This document shows, piece by piece, positions 44,107-53,791 of a stretch of DNA of 64,000 nt (position 1 is its first letter; each line of letters opens with the position of its first letter). Under the pieces are notes generated by a model. It saw only the letters and a list, made by a program, of their open reading frames with translations. It was not told the DNA's origin and ran no database searches. The stretch is from Gp6-AA40 sp963741135 (GTDB lineage Bacteria; Acidobacteriota; Vicinamibacteria; Vicinamibacterales; UBA2999): NCBI GenBank assembly GCA_963741135.1, contig CAVUHC010000008.1:1116001-1180000 (forward strand), written 5' to 3'. The position numbers were made by a program, and so were the translations under genes.

Positions 44107-45278
44107 CTCGCGCGACCTCGGCCAGCAGGCTCTCGACCCGCTCGATCACAGTCGGCCATCGATATTCGCGCTCGACGTACGCCAGCCCCTGATTTCCAAG
44201 CGAACGCCGTCCCTCCTCGTTGGAGAGCAGCCACGACATCGCTTCCTGAAACTCGCGCGACGATCGGTAAAACAGCCCGCCGTTGGCGCGCCTCACCTGC
44301 CCCTGGAGCACGCGGCACTGGGCATTCACCAGCGCCGGCACGCCATGGTTCCATGCCTCCAGCAGGACGATGCTCAGGCTTTCGTAGGGGGAGGGGACGA
44401 TGAGCGCGCGCGCGTGCGACGAGCAGCGCCCGGCGCAGATCGTCTTCGACGTAGCCGAGCGCGTGAATCCGTCGGTGCAGCGGCACGATCAGCGTGGATG
44501 GCCCCGCCAGAACGAGCGTCGTCTGTCCGCCGGCGTCGGTGTACTCCTGAAAGTATTCGAGGAGTGTCGCGCAGCCCTTGTTGCGATCGACACGTCCCAG
44601 GTACAGCACGTAGTCCGGCGGGATACCGAGACGTTCGAGCGCCGATCGATCCGGCTGCGGCTCGCGCTCCGGTTCCAGCCCGATCCCGATCACCCGCGAC
44701 GGCTGCAGCCGCCGCCCGGCCCTCGTGGACACAAGCGTTTCTTCTTCGGGCGTGAGGAACAGGTATCCAGCCGGTCGGTCGAAAAACTCCTGCAGGACGT
44801 CGAGATCGATCGCGGGATCTTCCTCAGCTGTCGGCACCAGCACGGCGCGGTCGGCCACCAGTGGCAGCCCGAAGTAGCTGGGCGCATAGCGGAAGGCCCA
44901 GAAGAGGACGAGGTCGTACTCGGTGCCGCGCGCGCGCAGATGCTCGAGCAGCGCGGGCGCATCGGGACCGTTCGCGCGGAACCACGCCTGTTCCCGTTCC
45001 GAAGACGAGCCAAGGTCGTCGAAGACTTCGTCGCTGAGATCGGCGAAGGCCTTGAGGTCGCGCGTCCGCGCTACCGGAAAACGCTCCACGCGCACGCCAT
45101 CCTCTGTCGAAACACCCGGGGGATACGCATTTGCCCATGTGACGTAGTCGCGCGCGCAGGTCGTGAGGACGGTGATGTCGTGACGGAAGGCGAGACGCTC
45201 AGCAAGCTGACGGCAGTGCATCTCGGAGCCGCCCGCGATGCCGGCGCCGTAGCGCTGAACGACGAACGCGAGCTTCAC
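44087..45278 (-). CDS. Glycosyltransferase, GT4-like, one frameshift
   Basis: Starts at GTG 45278: KLAFVVQRYGAGIAGGSEMHCRQLA is the GT-B N-terminal pattern (in parts: VVQRYGAGIAGGSEMH). The C-terminal donor domain: PDYVLYLGRVDRNKGCATLLEYF, TTLVLAGPSTLIVPLHRRI, IHALGYVEDDLRRALLV. The frame changes near 44415 in a GCGCGCGCG tract; the following PYESLSIVLLEAWNHGVPALVNAQCRV (shortened) carries the E-x7-E-like donor motif, and WLLSNEEGRRSLGNQGLAYVEREY ends the protein. Sugar and acceptor unknown. Confidence 0.8.
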
Positions 45279-45769
45279 GTGCGCTCGAGAGGCTCGCGGC
45301 GTCCTGAGCCCGTCGACGCGTGCCGGGAGAGCTCGCGCACTTCGTTGCGCAGCCGCGTGGTCTCGATCGCCAGCTCCTGCACACACGCAAACAGCACCTG
45401 GTTCACGCGCCGCTGCCGCTCGAAGTTGTCGCGGCTGAATTCGTAGAACCAGCGAAGCACAGGCATCAACAGGCGCTTCTTCACGAAGACGATCGGTCCT
45501 GCGGCTGCGCCGCGATGTGACTGGTACCTGATGGCGGTATCGAGACGCCACGTGGAAGGATCGCCAAGGAGCTCCGGAAGCAGGAGGGCAGCGGGCTGAC
45601 TGCGATCGATCGCGGCGCGCAGCATCGAATCGATTTCGGCGAAGAACACGGGATCCTCGAGCGCGCTGGAGGCGCCGTGGCGCACGAGATCGGCGCGCAC
45701 GCGCTCACGCACGCGTCCCTGCAGCTCCGCCATCACCTGATCGACGGACGCGGGATTGTCGGTTGGCAA
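45275..45769 (-). CDS. Protein of unknown function coupled to a glycosyltransferase
   Basis: 164 residues; its TGA overlaps the GT start by four bases. Helical, with no Cys: DQVMAELQGRVRERVRADLV, VKKRLLMPVLRWFYEFSRDNFERQRRVNQVL (shortened), CVQELAIETTRLRNEVREL. The last part suggests a short coiled coil. Similar short proteins precede glycosyltransferases in several soil bacteria, but no function is known. Not recognised as a named family. Confidence 0.65.
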   Translation of the reverse strand: MPTDNPASVDQVMAELQGRVRERVRADLVRHGASSALEDPVFFAEIDSMLRAAIDRSQPAALLLPELLGDPSTWRLDTAIRYQSHRGAAAGPIVFVKKRLLMPVLRWFYEFSRDNFERQRRVNQVLFACVQELAIETTRLRNEVRELSRHASTGSGRREPLERT

Positions 45770-45785
45770 GATGCGGCTATCTTAC

Positions 45786-46230
45786 CTACTCTTGGAAGCC
45801 CTCGTTAGCGCCAGCACGCACGGTAAGAGTGGTCGTTGCAGACGAGATGACCTTGTCCTTCTGCTTCAGCCGGAACGTCAGACGGTAATCGCCGGAGAGC
45901 CTGAACGTGTGGTCTGCGCTGAACCGGCGGCGGATAGTGCTCTTGCCCGCTTCGTACGGGTTGCAGTCCTCGGACGTTTCCGAGATCGTCCCGTCGTCCC
46001 AATCCCAATGTACCGTCGGGCAATAGAAATCCGCGTAATCGTTCGGGCCGCCTTTCACGTCGACCACGAGGTGCACGCGCAGCGGGGCGAAGCCGGCGGG
46101 CGGCGTCGCCTTGAGTGATAAACTTGGCTTCTTGTCCGCGGCGTCGCGCTGTCGCCGATGGATGGCCAGAGGCCATCAGTACCACAGCGATCGCAGCAAG
46201 CGTCCAAAGCGCGCGACGTTGGTCAGTCAT
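45786..46230 (-). CDS. Small secreted PKD-like protein, one frameshift
   Basis: N-terminus MTDQRRALWTLAAIAVVLMA looks like a signal peptide. The frame changes near 46150; the other frame then gives ADKKPSLSLKATPPAGFAPLRVHL, DYADFYCPTVHWDWDDGTISETSEDCNP (shortened), RRRFSADHTFRLSGDYRLTFRLKQKDK (shortened), a PKD-type Ig fold with 'W-D-W-D-D-G' typical of PKD loops and two Cys for a disulfide. Exported adhesion or scaffold role is inferred. Confidence 0.6.
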
Positions 46231-46310
46231 GATAGGTCCCCCGGGCATTCGCTGTCGATTCTAAGGCGGTCGCCCTCGCGTCACAAGGACTGATCGGAGA
46301 CTTCGACTCG

Positions 46311-47835
46311 ATGCATACGGTGCACAAGACGCCGGCCGTGACAGTTACGGCCAAGGCGACCCGCGACCTCGCCGCCGACCTCCTCCTCATCCCAGTATTT
46401 GAAGACGATCAGCTGGCCGATGAAATCGACATCACCCGCGCTTCTGGGGGGGAGTACGGGGTGGCGCGCAGCAGGGGCGAATTCACCGGCAAAGCCTTCG
46501 AGCAGCTCCTCATCCTCATTGATGGGGATACATGGAAGAGTCGGCGTGCGCTGCTTGTCGGCGCGGGCCACCCAAAGGACTTTACGACGGAACGCTTGCG
46601 TCGGATTGCCGTGATCGGTGGCCTTGCCGCGCGCCAACGACATTTGACGAGCATGGCGATTGTCCTGCGCTCGACTGACGCGGTGGCGGACGGCGATGCC
46701 GTCCAAGCGCTCACGGAAGGCGCCATCATCGCGAATTACGAGGGCTTGTCGTACAAGACGGCCGGGTCCCCATGCGGCTGGCTGGAGCGCGTCGAGCTGC
46801 GGGTGCCGGCTGGGGCAGCCGAGGCCACCCAGTCGCTCGAGAGGGGTCGTGTGCTCGGCGAGTGCACCAACCTCGCGCGCGAGCTGTCGAACGAGCCGGG
46901 CAACGTGCTGACGCCGCGGGAATTCGCCGATCGGGCCGAGAGGATGGCGAAGGAAGCCGGTCTCGGTGTCGAGATTCTCGACGAGAAGGAGATCGCCCGG
47001 CTCGGAATGGGACTGCTGCTCGGCGTCGCGCGCGGCAGCGATCAGCCGCCGCGCGTCGTCGTGCTGCGCCACGAGCCGAAGAATGCGGTGAAGGGCGTCG
47101 TGCTTGGCCTTGTCGGCAAAGGGATCACGTTCGACACCGGCGGCATCTCGATCAAGCCGGCAGACAACATGGACAAGATGAAGGACGACATGTCGGGCGG
47201 CGCCGCAGTCCTCTGCGCCATGGCCGCGATGTCGCGCCTCAACGCGCCGGTCCGCTGCATCGGCGTGATTCCCGCGACCGAGAACATGCCGGGCGGCCAT
47301 GCGATGAAGCCGGGTGACATCCTGACCAGCGCGGAAGGAAAGACCGTCGAGGTGCTCAACACCGACGCCGAAGGCCGACTGATTCTCGGCGACGGCGCTG
47401 TGGTACGCGCGAAAGCTTGGCGCGACGCACCTGGTCGACATCGCCACGCTCACAGGCGCGTGTGTCGTCGCGCTCGGCAAGACGACGAGCGGGCTGTTCG
47501 GCAGGCCGGACTCGTGGGTCGAACAGGTGCGGCGCGCGAGCGAACGAGCGGGCGACCGCTCGTGGCCGATGCCCGTGTTCGACGACTACAAGGATCTGCT
47601 GAAGAGCGAGATTGCGGACTTCACCAACACCGGCGGCCGCGCGGGCGGCGCGATCAGCGCCGCGCTCTTCATCAAGGAGTTCGCGGGCGATCTGCCGTGG
47701 GTGCACATGGACATCGCCGGGACCGCGTGGGCGGAGGATGCGAAGCCGTATCAGCCCAAGGGCGCAACGGGCGTCGGCGTGCGTACGCTCGCCGAGCTCG
47801 CGCTCAGCGCCGAGTCCTGGAGTAACCTGAAGTAA
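46311..47835 (+). CDS. pepA: Leucyl aminopeptidase (M17), one frameshift
   Basis: ATG 46311. The N-terminal domain has PAVTVTAKATRDLAADLLL. The catalytic domain has NLARELSNEPGNVLTPREFA, GLVGKGITFDTGGISIKPADNMDKMKDDMSGGA (shortened; metal and Lys residues), GVIPATENMPGGHAMKPGDI and EVLNTDAEGRLILGDALWYA, read after removing one G near 47399; then DIATLTGACVVALG, WPMPVFDDYKDLLKSEIADF, AALFIKEFAGDLPWVHMDIAG (shortened). Dizinc exopeptidase. All catalytic residues are present, so the break is probably an artefact. Confidence 0.87.
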
Positions 47836-47837
47836 CC

Positions 47838-48080
47838 GTGCTCTCCCTGTTGTTCCAGCAACCCGGCCCCATCATCGTCGAGACCGTCCGGCAGCCGCCG
47901 ATCACGCGGGAAATCACGATGGGCGACGTCGTGCTGGGCGCCGTCGGCTTCGTCGGTGCGATCATGATCGCAGCGACCGTGGCCGGACTGCTCATCGGCT
48001 TCGTTGTCGTGATGATCAAGCGGTCGCGCGACGCCGCTGCCGGGCCAACCGACCCGGGCCACGCCAAGCTGCGGAGCTAG
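47838..48080 (+). CDS. Small single-span membrane protein
   Basis: 80 residues from GTG 47838, two bases after the pepA stop. One hydrophobic span, GDVVLGAVGFVGAIMIAATVAGLLIGFVVVMI (shortened), then a basic KRSRDAAAG tail. It overlaps no better frame. Short membrane proteins of this size next to pepA are not a known family; function unknown. Confidence 0.55.
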   Translation: MLSLLFQQPGPIIVETVRQPPITREITMGDVVLGAVGFVGAIMIAATVAGLLIGFVVVMIKRSRDAAAGPTDPGHAKLRS

Positions 48081-48326
48081 CACCAGTCTCCCACCCTCCA
48101 GGGATCTAGCACAGCGAGGTCGCGTGTTGTTCCCTGTTGCTCTCAATAACCCCATCAAACGGCCACTTAACAGAGGGGCAGCCCGGCGAGCTGTTAGAAG
48201 CTCCCGCGCCCGGCGTTATAGGTAGCGCCAACCGACTTCGCACCGGCGGGATACCGACAGCTCGCATCTCAGGAAGGGACTTCAAGTATGATCGGCACAA
48301 CCCTCACATTCAGGACAGGTTCCATC

Positions 48327-48953
48327 ATGGCCGACCCCCCGTCTGGCGCGCGCGCTCCACGCACGAACGGCGGCTCAGCGAGTGCGGCGGCGTCGGTGGA
48401 CCTTCTCGCCCGGGCGCGTACTGGCGACACGGAGGCCCTGAACGCCCTCTGTGCCCGTTATCTCCCGCGCCTCCAGAAGTGGGCGCACGGCCGGCTGCCG
48501 GCATGGGCGCGCGGAGCCCTCGATACCCACGACCTGGTCCAGGACACGCTCGCGCACGTTGTGCAGCGCGTCGGTTCCTTCGAGCCGCGCCACGACGGGG
48601 CGTTCCAGGCGTACCTTCGGCAGGCGCTCCTCAATCGTGTCCGCGATCAGTTGCGATGGGCGCAGCGCAGGCCCACCGACGCATTGGAGACCGACCGCCC
48701 GGCACTCGGCCCCTCCCCGATCGAAGAGGCGATCGGCAGCGAGGCGCTCGAGCGGTACGAGGCGGCGCTGCAGCGCCTGCGACCGGACGATCGCGAAGCA
48801 ATCATCGCGCGCATCGAGATGGGGCATTCCTATCCCGACGTCGCCCAGGCGCTTGGAAAGCCGACCGTCGCTGCCGCGCACGTGGCCGTCAGCCGCGCTC
48901 TTGTCCGCCTCGCCAAGGAGATGTCTATCGAGCGTCGCCCCAGACGATCCTGA
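48327..48953 (+). CDS. ECF-like RNA polymerase sigma factor
   Basis: 208 residues from ATG 48327. Region 2 with LLARARTGDTEALNALCARYLPRLQKWA, ALDTHDLVQDTLAHVV, FQAYLRQALLNRVRDQLRWAQRR (each shown in parts). Region 4: EAALQRLRPDDREAIIARIEMGHSYPDVAQALGKPT (shortened), then AHVAVSRALVRLAKEM. It is the intact relative of the remnant at 6668-6950. No anti-sigma or kinase follows; the next gene is another sigma factor. Confidence 0.85.
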   Translation: MADPPSGARAPRTNGGSASAAASVDLLARARTGDTEALNALCARYLPRLQKWAHGRLPAWARGALDTHDLVQDTLAHVVQRVGSFEPRHDGAFQAYLRQALLNRVRDQLRWAQRRPTDALETDRPALGPSPIEEAIGSEALERYEAALQRLRPDDREAIIARIEMGHSYPDVAQALGKPTVAAAHVAVSRALVRLAKEMSIERRPRRS

Positions 48954-49095
48954 GCTCCTCGCGCACGACGGTCCTTTCGGCGCGCCCAAGACTGCTCATC
49001 GGCTTGGATGTTCGCCGCCCTTGCCGCCGTGCCGCTCCACCTCTCCACTCGCGTAGAATCGTGGTATTTCAGACGACCCAGCTGACGTCACGACG

Positions 49096-49641
49096 TTGCT
49101 GCTGGCCTGGCGCGGCGGCGACGAAGCCGCGCTCGGGCAGCTCGTCCCGATCGTTCATGACGAGCTGCGCCGAATCGCCGCACGGTGCATGCGAGGCGAA
49201 GCGGCTAACCAGAGTCTCCAGGCAACGGCTCTCGTGAGCGAGGCGTACGTGCGGCTTGTCGACGTACGTCGCATGAATTGGACGAACCGGATCCACTTTC
49301 TCGCGATGGCCGCGCGAATCATGCGGCGCATCCTCGTCGACAGCGCGCGCGCGAGGCACTCGCAGAAACGCGGCGGCGCAATCGCCAAGGTGACCCTTGA
49401 CGAGGAGTGCGTGGCGATCGACGCACCCGATCAATCGCTGCTGGCGCTGAGCGACGCGCTCGACCGCCTGTCTGCTGTGGACGGGCGCAGAGGCCAGGTA
49501 GTGGAGCTGCGATTCTTTGGTGGGCTCACCGTGGAAGAAACCGCAGCTGCGTTGAATGTCTCCGCGGACACGGTGATGCGCGATTGGAAGCTCGCCAAGA
49601 AGTGGCTGCGCAGGGAGCTCGCCTCCGACGACGCGCGATAG
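49096..49641 (+). CDS. ECF-like sigma factor of the TIGR02999 type
   Basis: 181 residues from TTG 49096. It matches acidobacterial TIGR02999-family factors: LLLAWRGGDEAALGQLVPIVHDELRRIA, CMRGEAANQSLQATALVSEAYVRLVD, WTNRIHFLAMAARIMRRILVD, then RGGAIAKVTLDEECVAIDAPDQSLLALSDALDRL (shortened), VELRFFGGLTVEETAAALNVSADTVMRDWKLAKKWL (shortened). The frame opens at 49057, and the codons before TTG (S-D-D-P-A-D-V-T-T) look coding; the only earlier start would be ATT 49066. Its targets are unknown. Confidence 0.87.
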   Translation: MLLAWRGGDEAALGQLVPIVHDELRRIAARCMRGEAANQSLQATALVSEAYVRLVDVRRMNWTNRIHFLAMAARIMRRILVDSARARHSQKRGGAIAKVTLDEECVAIDAPDQSLLALSDALDRLSAVDGRRGQVVELRFFGGLTVEETAAALNVSADTVMRDWKLAKKWLRRELASDDAR

Positions 49642-49691
49642 ATCGCGGGCAGACCGTCAAGGTCCGCCCCGCGTTCAGAACGTCGGCGCGC

Positions 49692-50783
49692 CTAGTGTGT
49701 CGCGCGGGACGTCGGCTTCGGCCGCAGGTCAGGACCGCCCGGATCGAGCGACGCCGTGTACGCGGCAATGTTGATCATGTCGTCGATCGTCAGGTTCGAG
49801 ATCACGGGCTGCATCAACGCGACGGTCGCACCGACTCTGGTGCCGTGCTGCATGTCATAGAGTTGCCGCACGACGTACACGGGGTGTAACCCGACCAGTC
49901 CCGGCACGTGTACCCCGATTCCCGGCACGTTCGCCAGGCCTTTGAGATCCGGACCGTGGCACATCGCGCACGCCATCGTCTTGCCGGCGACGATCTTGCC
50001 ACCCACGATCCTCGCGCCGCCGGTCGTCACGAGATCTTCACCTTTCTTCACACTCCCGGGGGGCACGTACGCCACGAACCCGGCGCCCGCACGCGTGTCG
50101 CGACCCTCGGACAGCTCGCGGGTCTCCGCAAACTCGATGATGCGACGGCCGAGCGGTTCCGTGGCGCCGCCCGGTTTCATGAAACGCATCAGGCCTGGCA
50201 GGATCGTCTGCGGGACCGTCGCCGACTCGACGATCCGGACCCACCGCCGGCGCGGCAGCGCCGCGAAATAGTCGATCGCCGCCATCACCTCGGCATCGCT
50301 CCACTGCTTTGCGAGCATGATCATGTTCCGCGAGCGCAAGGGCACCGAGCTCCTACGGTTGCCGTTCCGGAACGCCACGATCTGCTCGAACATGTAGTCC
50401 TTCGGCAATCCGGCAATGAAGCTCGACTCCGGATGGCCAGTGCCGATAGGCAGGTGGCACAGTCCACAGGCGCGTGCCTCGGGCGGTTTGCCGTGGAGCA
50501 CCGGGGCGGGCGGTGCGGGGTGATCTTCGGGGTGCCAGTCGGGCGGATTGAAGTTGTCGTCGATCTGCGTGAGGGTATACGTCCTGTTGCTGTTCGGCAT
50601 CCGGATTGGAGTTCCATCGTCCTTGCGAATGAAGGCCTGGTCCGCGGGGTTGGGAATCGGATACGCCCATGCCGGCAATTGAGTCGTGGGTTTAGGCGGA
50701 ACGGCCGGTGCGCCTTGCGCGGCAACGCCTGCGGCACAGAGCGGCGCCGCGGCGAGGATGAGGGCAGCAATCAGTCGTGGCAT
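49692..50783 (-). CDS. Exported dihaem cytochrome c
   Basis: 363 residues. Signal peptide MPRLIAALILAAAPLCAAGVAA (shown as MPRLIAALILAAAPLCAA). Two c-type haem motifs: ACGLCHLP (about residue 107) and ACAMCHGP (about 270), with an axial Met candidate in MQPVISNLTIDDMINIAAY. Each region has the cyt c C-terminal helix (MAAIDYFAALPRR; MINIAAYTASL). Electron carrier of the periplasm; the partner is not in the window. Confidence 0.87.
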   Translation of the reverse strand: MPRLIAALILAAAPLCAAGVAAQGAPAVPPKPTTQLPAWAYPIPNPADQAFIRKDDGTPIRMPNSNRTYTLTQIDDNFNPPDWHPEDHPAPPAPVLHGKPPEARACGLCHLPIGTGHPESSFIAGLPKDYMFEQIVAFRNGNRRSSVPLRSRNMIMLAKQWSDAEVMAAIDYFAALPRRRWVRIVESATVPQTILPGLMRFMKPGGATEPLGRRIIEFAETRELSEGRDTRAGAGFVAYVPPGSVKKGEDLVTTGGARIVGGKIVAGKTMACAMCHGPDLKGLANVPGIGVHVPGLVGLHPVYVVRQLYDMQHGTRVGATVALMQPVISNLTIDDMINIAAYTASLDPGGPDLRPKPTSRATH

Positions 50784-51051
50784 TGCGAGATTCTAGCCGC
50801 GCCGCGTTCATTTGCATATTCCGTCTCGCTGGGCGCCTGCTCGCACACGGCCAACCGCACAGGTCAACCGGTCCTTCAAAATCTCGGATTCGTGAGCGGT
50901 GTCTCATTACGGCTCCCCAAACGACCTCCGTTGCGCCGTGTGGATCCTTCTGAAGATGTCTCCTAAGCACTGAGCCGTCGCAATTTAGCAGGCAGCGGGC
51001 TTCTGGCGGATCAGCTCTTGCGGATCTAGGAGGCAACCAGGAGGTCCCCAA

Positions 51052-52011
51052 ATGCGACGATTCATACTCCTCATCCTGTGCCTTGTGTGCACGACCCGCA
51101 CGGTGTCCGCGGAGACGCGACAACTCGTCATCAACAACGTCGTGGTCGATCAAAGAAGCGGTCTATCGCTCGTCAGCGGCAAGCATTTCGGCTCGACGCC
51201 AGCGGTGACCATTAACGACATTCAGGTCTCTGTGCTCAACGGCTCGTCACAGTTGTTGCTGATCGAGTTACCTGCAAGCGTGCGCGCGCAACCGGGCACG
51301 TATCGCGTCACGGTGGAACGCGATCGCACTCCGAACGGCAAAGACACTTTCACGCTGGTGATTGTCAGCGCACCATCAGGCGGCTCGGGCAAGGCCGGGC
51401 CTCCGGGGCCAGCCGGACCCGCGGGCCCTGCCGGACCCGCAGGAGCTGTCGGACCCGCAGGACCTGCCGGAACCGCAGGACCTGTCGGACCGATTGGGCC
51501 TCGTGGAACCGCCGGGACCAATGGGGTCAACGGGTTGAAAGGTGACAAGGGGGACACAGGGGCGACCGGATCAGCAGGCGCCGGTGTGTTGAGAGTTATC
51601 GACGCCGCCGGCACCGAGGTCGGCATGCTCGCGCTCTCGAATGGCGTGGTTCGCGAGATTGACGGAACGTGGGTCCAGCTCGCGTTGAACAACACGACGG
51701 CGAGCGCCACCGAAGGCTTTGCGTCGTGCTCCACGATGATCGAATGGTGCGCGACGTATTTCTTTGCGCAGCCTGACTGCCACGGTCCCGCGTATCTGTT
51801 GACGACGGGCAGCCTGGTTCAGGACGCGAAGGTGGTCGACGATGAGATTCGCTATCCGGCTGGGCCGGTGACGTCGCGGGCGCTCGCCTCCTTCAGGGAT
51901 GACAACGGCGACTGTTCGAACCTCGGGGGCACCTGGTTGGATTCGGCGGAGATGAAATCGGTGCCACTGTCGTCACTCGGCCTGACGGCCCCGTTTCGCG
52001 TCGCGCGATAA
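51052..52011 (+). CDS. Secreted collagen-like protein
   Basis: 319 residues. Two AGGAGG sites upstream (51028 and 51039); the second is 7 bases from the ATG. Signal peptide MRRFILLILCLVCTTRTVSA. Then an IPT/TIG-like fold (LVINNVVVDQRSGLSLVSGKHFGS, shortened). About residues 107-178 are an uninterrupted Gly-X-Y collagen helix, starting GKAGPPGPAGPAGPAG. The C-terminal globular part has five or six Cys (FASCSTMIEWCATYFFAQPDC, shortened). Bacterial collagen-like proteins form surface trimers; the exact role is unknown. Confidence 0.83.
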   Translation: MRRFILLILCLVCTTRTVSAETRQLVINNVVVDQRSGLSLVSGKHFGSTPAVTINDIQVSVLNGSSQLLLIELPASVRAQPGTYRVTVERDRTPNGKDTFTLVIVSAPSGGSGKAGPPGPAGPAGPAGPAGAVGPAGPAGTAGPVGPIGPRGTAGTNGVNGLKGDKGDTGATGSAGAGVLRVIDAAGTEVGMLALSNGVVREIDGTWVQLALNNTTASATEGFASCSTMIEWCATYFFAQPDCHGPAYLLTTGSLVQDAKVVDDEIRYPAGPVTSRALASFRDDNGDCSNLGGTWLDSAEMKSVPLSSLGLTAPFRVAR

Positions 52012-52022
52012 GGAGGGGCGAG

Positions 52023-53682
52023 CTATTGCGCGGCGAACGTTTGCGCGGCGGCTTTGAGCGACTTCTGATAGCGCATGACCCCGTTGAACAGCGCCGCCGC
52101 GATCTGCTGGCGATAGGCGCTGCTGCGAAGCAGGGCCGCCTCCTGACGGTTCGTGAGGAACGACACCTCGGCGAGGATGCTGGGCATGGTGGCGCCGATG
52201 AGCACCATGAACGGCGCCTGCTTTACGCCGAGGTCCTTCGCGCTCTTGTTGGATCGCTTCAGCCGGTCCATCATCGAGGACTGGACGAGCGACGCGAAGT
52301 CGCGCGACTCGTCGATCTTGTTGTTGAGCGCGATCGCCTTCACGATGTCGGGAAGCTGCCGCATCGTGCGCGATGACGCGGCATTCTCCCGCGCCGCGAC
52401 CACCTCGGCGGCCGGGTTCGGCGCGAAGTTCAGGAAATAGGTCTCGATTCCGCGGACGCGATCGTCTTCGCTCGCGTTGGCGTGAATCGAGAGGAACAGG
52501 TCGGCCTCCTCACGGTTGGCGAGGGCGGTCCGCTCCTCGAGCGGGACGAAGACATTCGATCGCCGCGTCATGACCACTTCAAGCAGGCTGGTTCAGCAGC
52601 AGCTTCTCCAGCCGCATCGCCACGTCGAGTACGAGCTCGGCCTCGCTCAGCCCGTTGTTCATGGCGCCAGGGTCGTGGCCGCCATGACCGGGATCAATGA
52701 CGACGCGCGCAACGCCCAGACCCAGCTGCCGTGAGAGCGAGAAACCGCCGCTGGCGTTGGGTTGGGGCGGGGCCGATGGTTCGGGCCGCATCGGTTTCGC
52801 CAGCAGCGCCAGCTGCATCGGTGACGCTTCGCGTGCGAAATCGATGACAACCCGGTAGGGACTATAGAGTGCGTATGTCGTATGCGGGGGGGTGCCCGTC
52901 AAATCGAGCACGACGCGCGTGCGCGTTCCGACTTGCCGCCCGACGCGAATCTGCCTCACGACATCGTCTGGGAACGTCTGGGTGGCATCTTTCAGCCCCT
53001 CGAGGGGACGCGCGTTCTGCAAATCGATGAAGACGCGTGGCGGACCATCAATCTGTTCGTCGTGATACGCGGCCTCGCCTTCGAGCTCCATGGTGACGCG
53101 AAGCGCCCCGGCAAGGACTTCCCGGCGGATGGCCGTCAGCATCACCGTCGGTTGAGTTGGCGGGGTCGCGACGGTGGGTGCCGGATTTGGCGAGGTCGCA
53201 ACCGTGCGTGCCGGATTGGGCGCGATCGCAGCGGCGGGGATCGCCGTTACCGTTGATGCAGGAGTTGCAGTCAGCGTCACCGTGGCCTGTTGTTCACGGG
53301 CCGGCTTCGCGGCGCTCAATCGATCGCTTTGCGCAGCGACCTGTTTCACCAGGCTGCTGCCAGGGTAGCGCGCGGTGAGCGCTTTCAACATCCGCAGCGC
53401 GCTCAAGCGGTCGGCGGCCTGTCCGAACTCCCAGAATGCATCGGCGGCCAGCGTCGCGCCCTGCCAGAGTGCGTTGTCGCTATAGGGGCTGCGCGGGAAC
53501 AACTTTGCCATGTCGTCATATGCGCCGACGAGCGCGCGCGCTCGCTCGAGCAGCGGCGTGGCCGCGGACCCGGCTTTCCGCGAGTCGATTTCGTGGCGCA
53601 GCGCCGTCTCGCGGGACTGGGCCTCCTGGAACAGCTTTTCCGCGTTGGATTGGGCGGAGACGGGTGAGCTCGCGTCGAGCAT
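52023..53682 (-). CDS. N-acetylmuramoyl-L-alanine amidase with AMIN domain, one frameshift
   Basis: Start 53682. An N-terminal TPR-like part (LFQEAQSRETALRHEIDSRKAG) is followed by a Pro/Ala/Thr linker and an AMIN domain (ITMELEGEAAYHDEQ-like; RVFIDLQNARPLEGL). The Amidase_3 core: VVIDPGHGGHDPGA (zinc His), GLSEAELVLDVAMRLEKLLL (Glu); the frame changes near 52590, then VVMTRRSNVFVPLEER, FLSIHANASEDD (His), GIETYFLN, ILAEVSFLTNRQEA (Glu). All zinc ligands are present. Cuts septal peptidoglycan. The first 30 residues lack a signal peptide; the REP-like element upstream may have altered it. Confidence 0.83.
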
Positions 53683-53706
53683 CGATCGTCAGGCGAAATC
53701 GCGACG

Positions 53707-53778
53707 GTCCGCCTCGCGACCGTCCGCCTGAAGGCGGACACTACGCCTACACCGGTAGTGTCCGCGCTTCAGCCGGAC
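53707..53778. repeat. REP-like palindrome between amidase and ftsK
   Basis: GTCCGCCTGAAGGCGGAC followed by ACTAC (53722-53744), and after ten bases GTAGTGTCCGCGCTTCAGC CGGAC (53755-53778). The two halves are imperfect reverse complements. A partial copy is at 56097-56120 beside the other end of ftsK. Confidence 0.75.
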
Positions 53779-53791
53779 CCCGAGCAGGCGT

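Noticed and set aside
46281..47480. A 399-residue open frame opposite pepA
   Set aside because: The opposite strand contains all M17 aminopeptidase motifs; no domain is seen in this frame.
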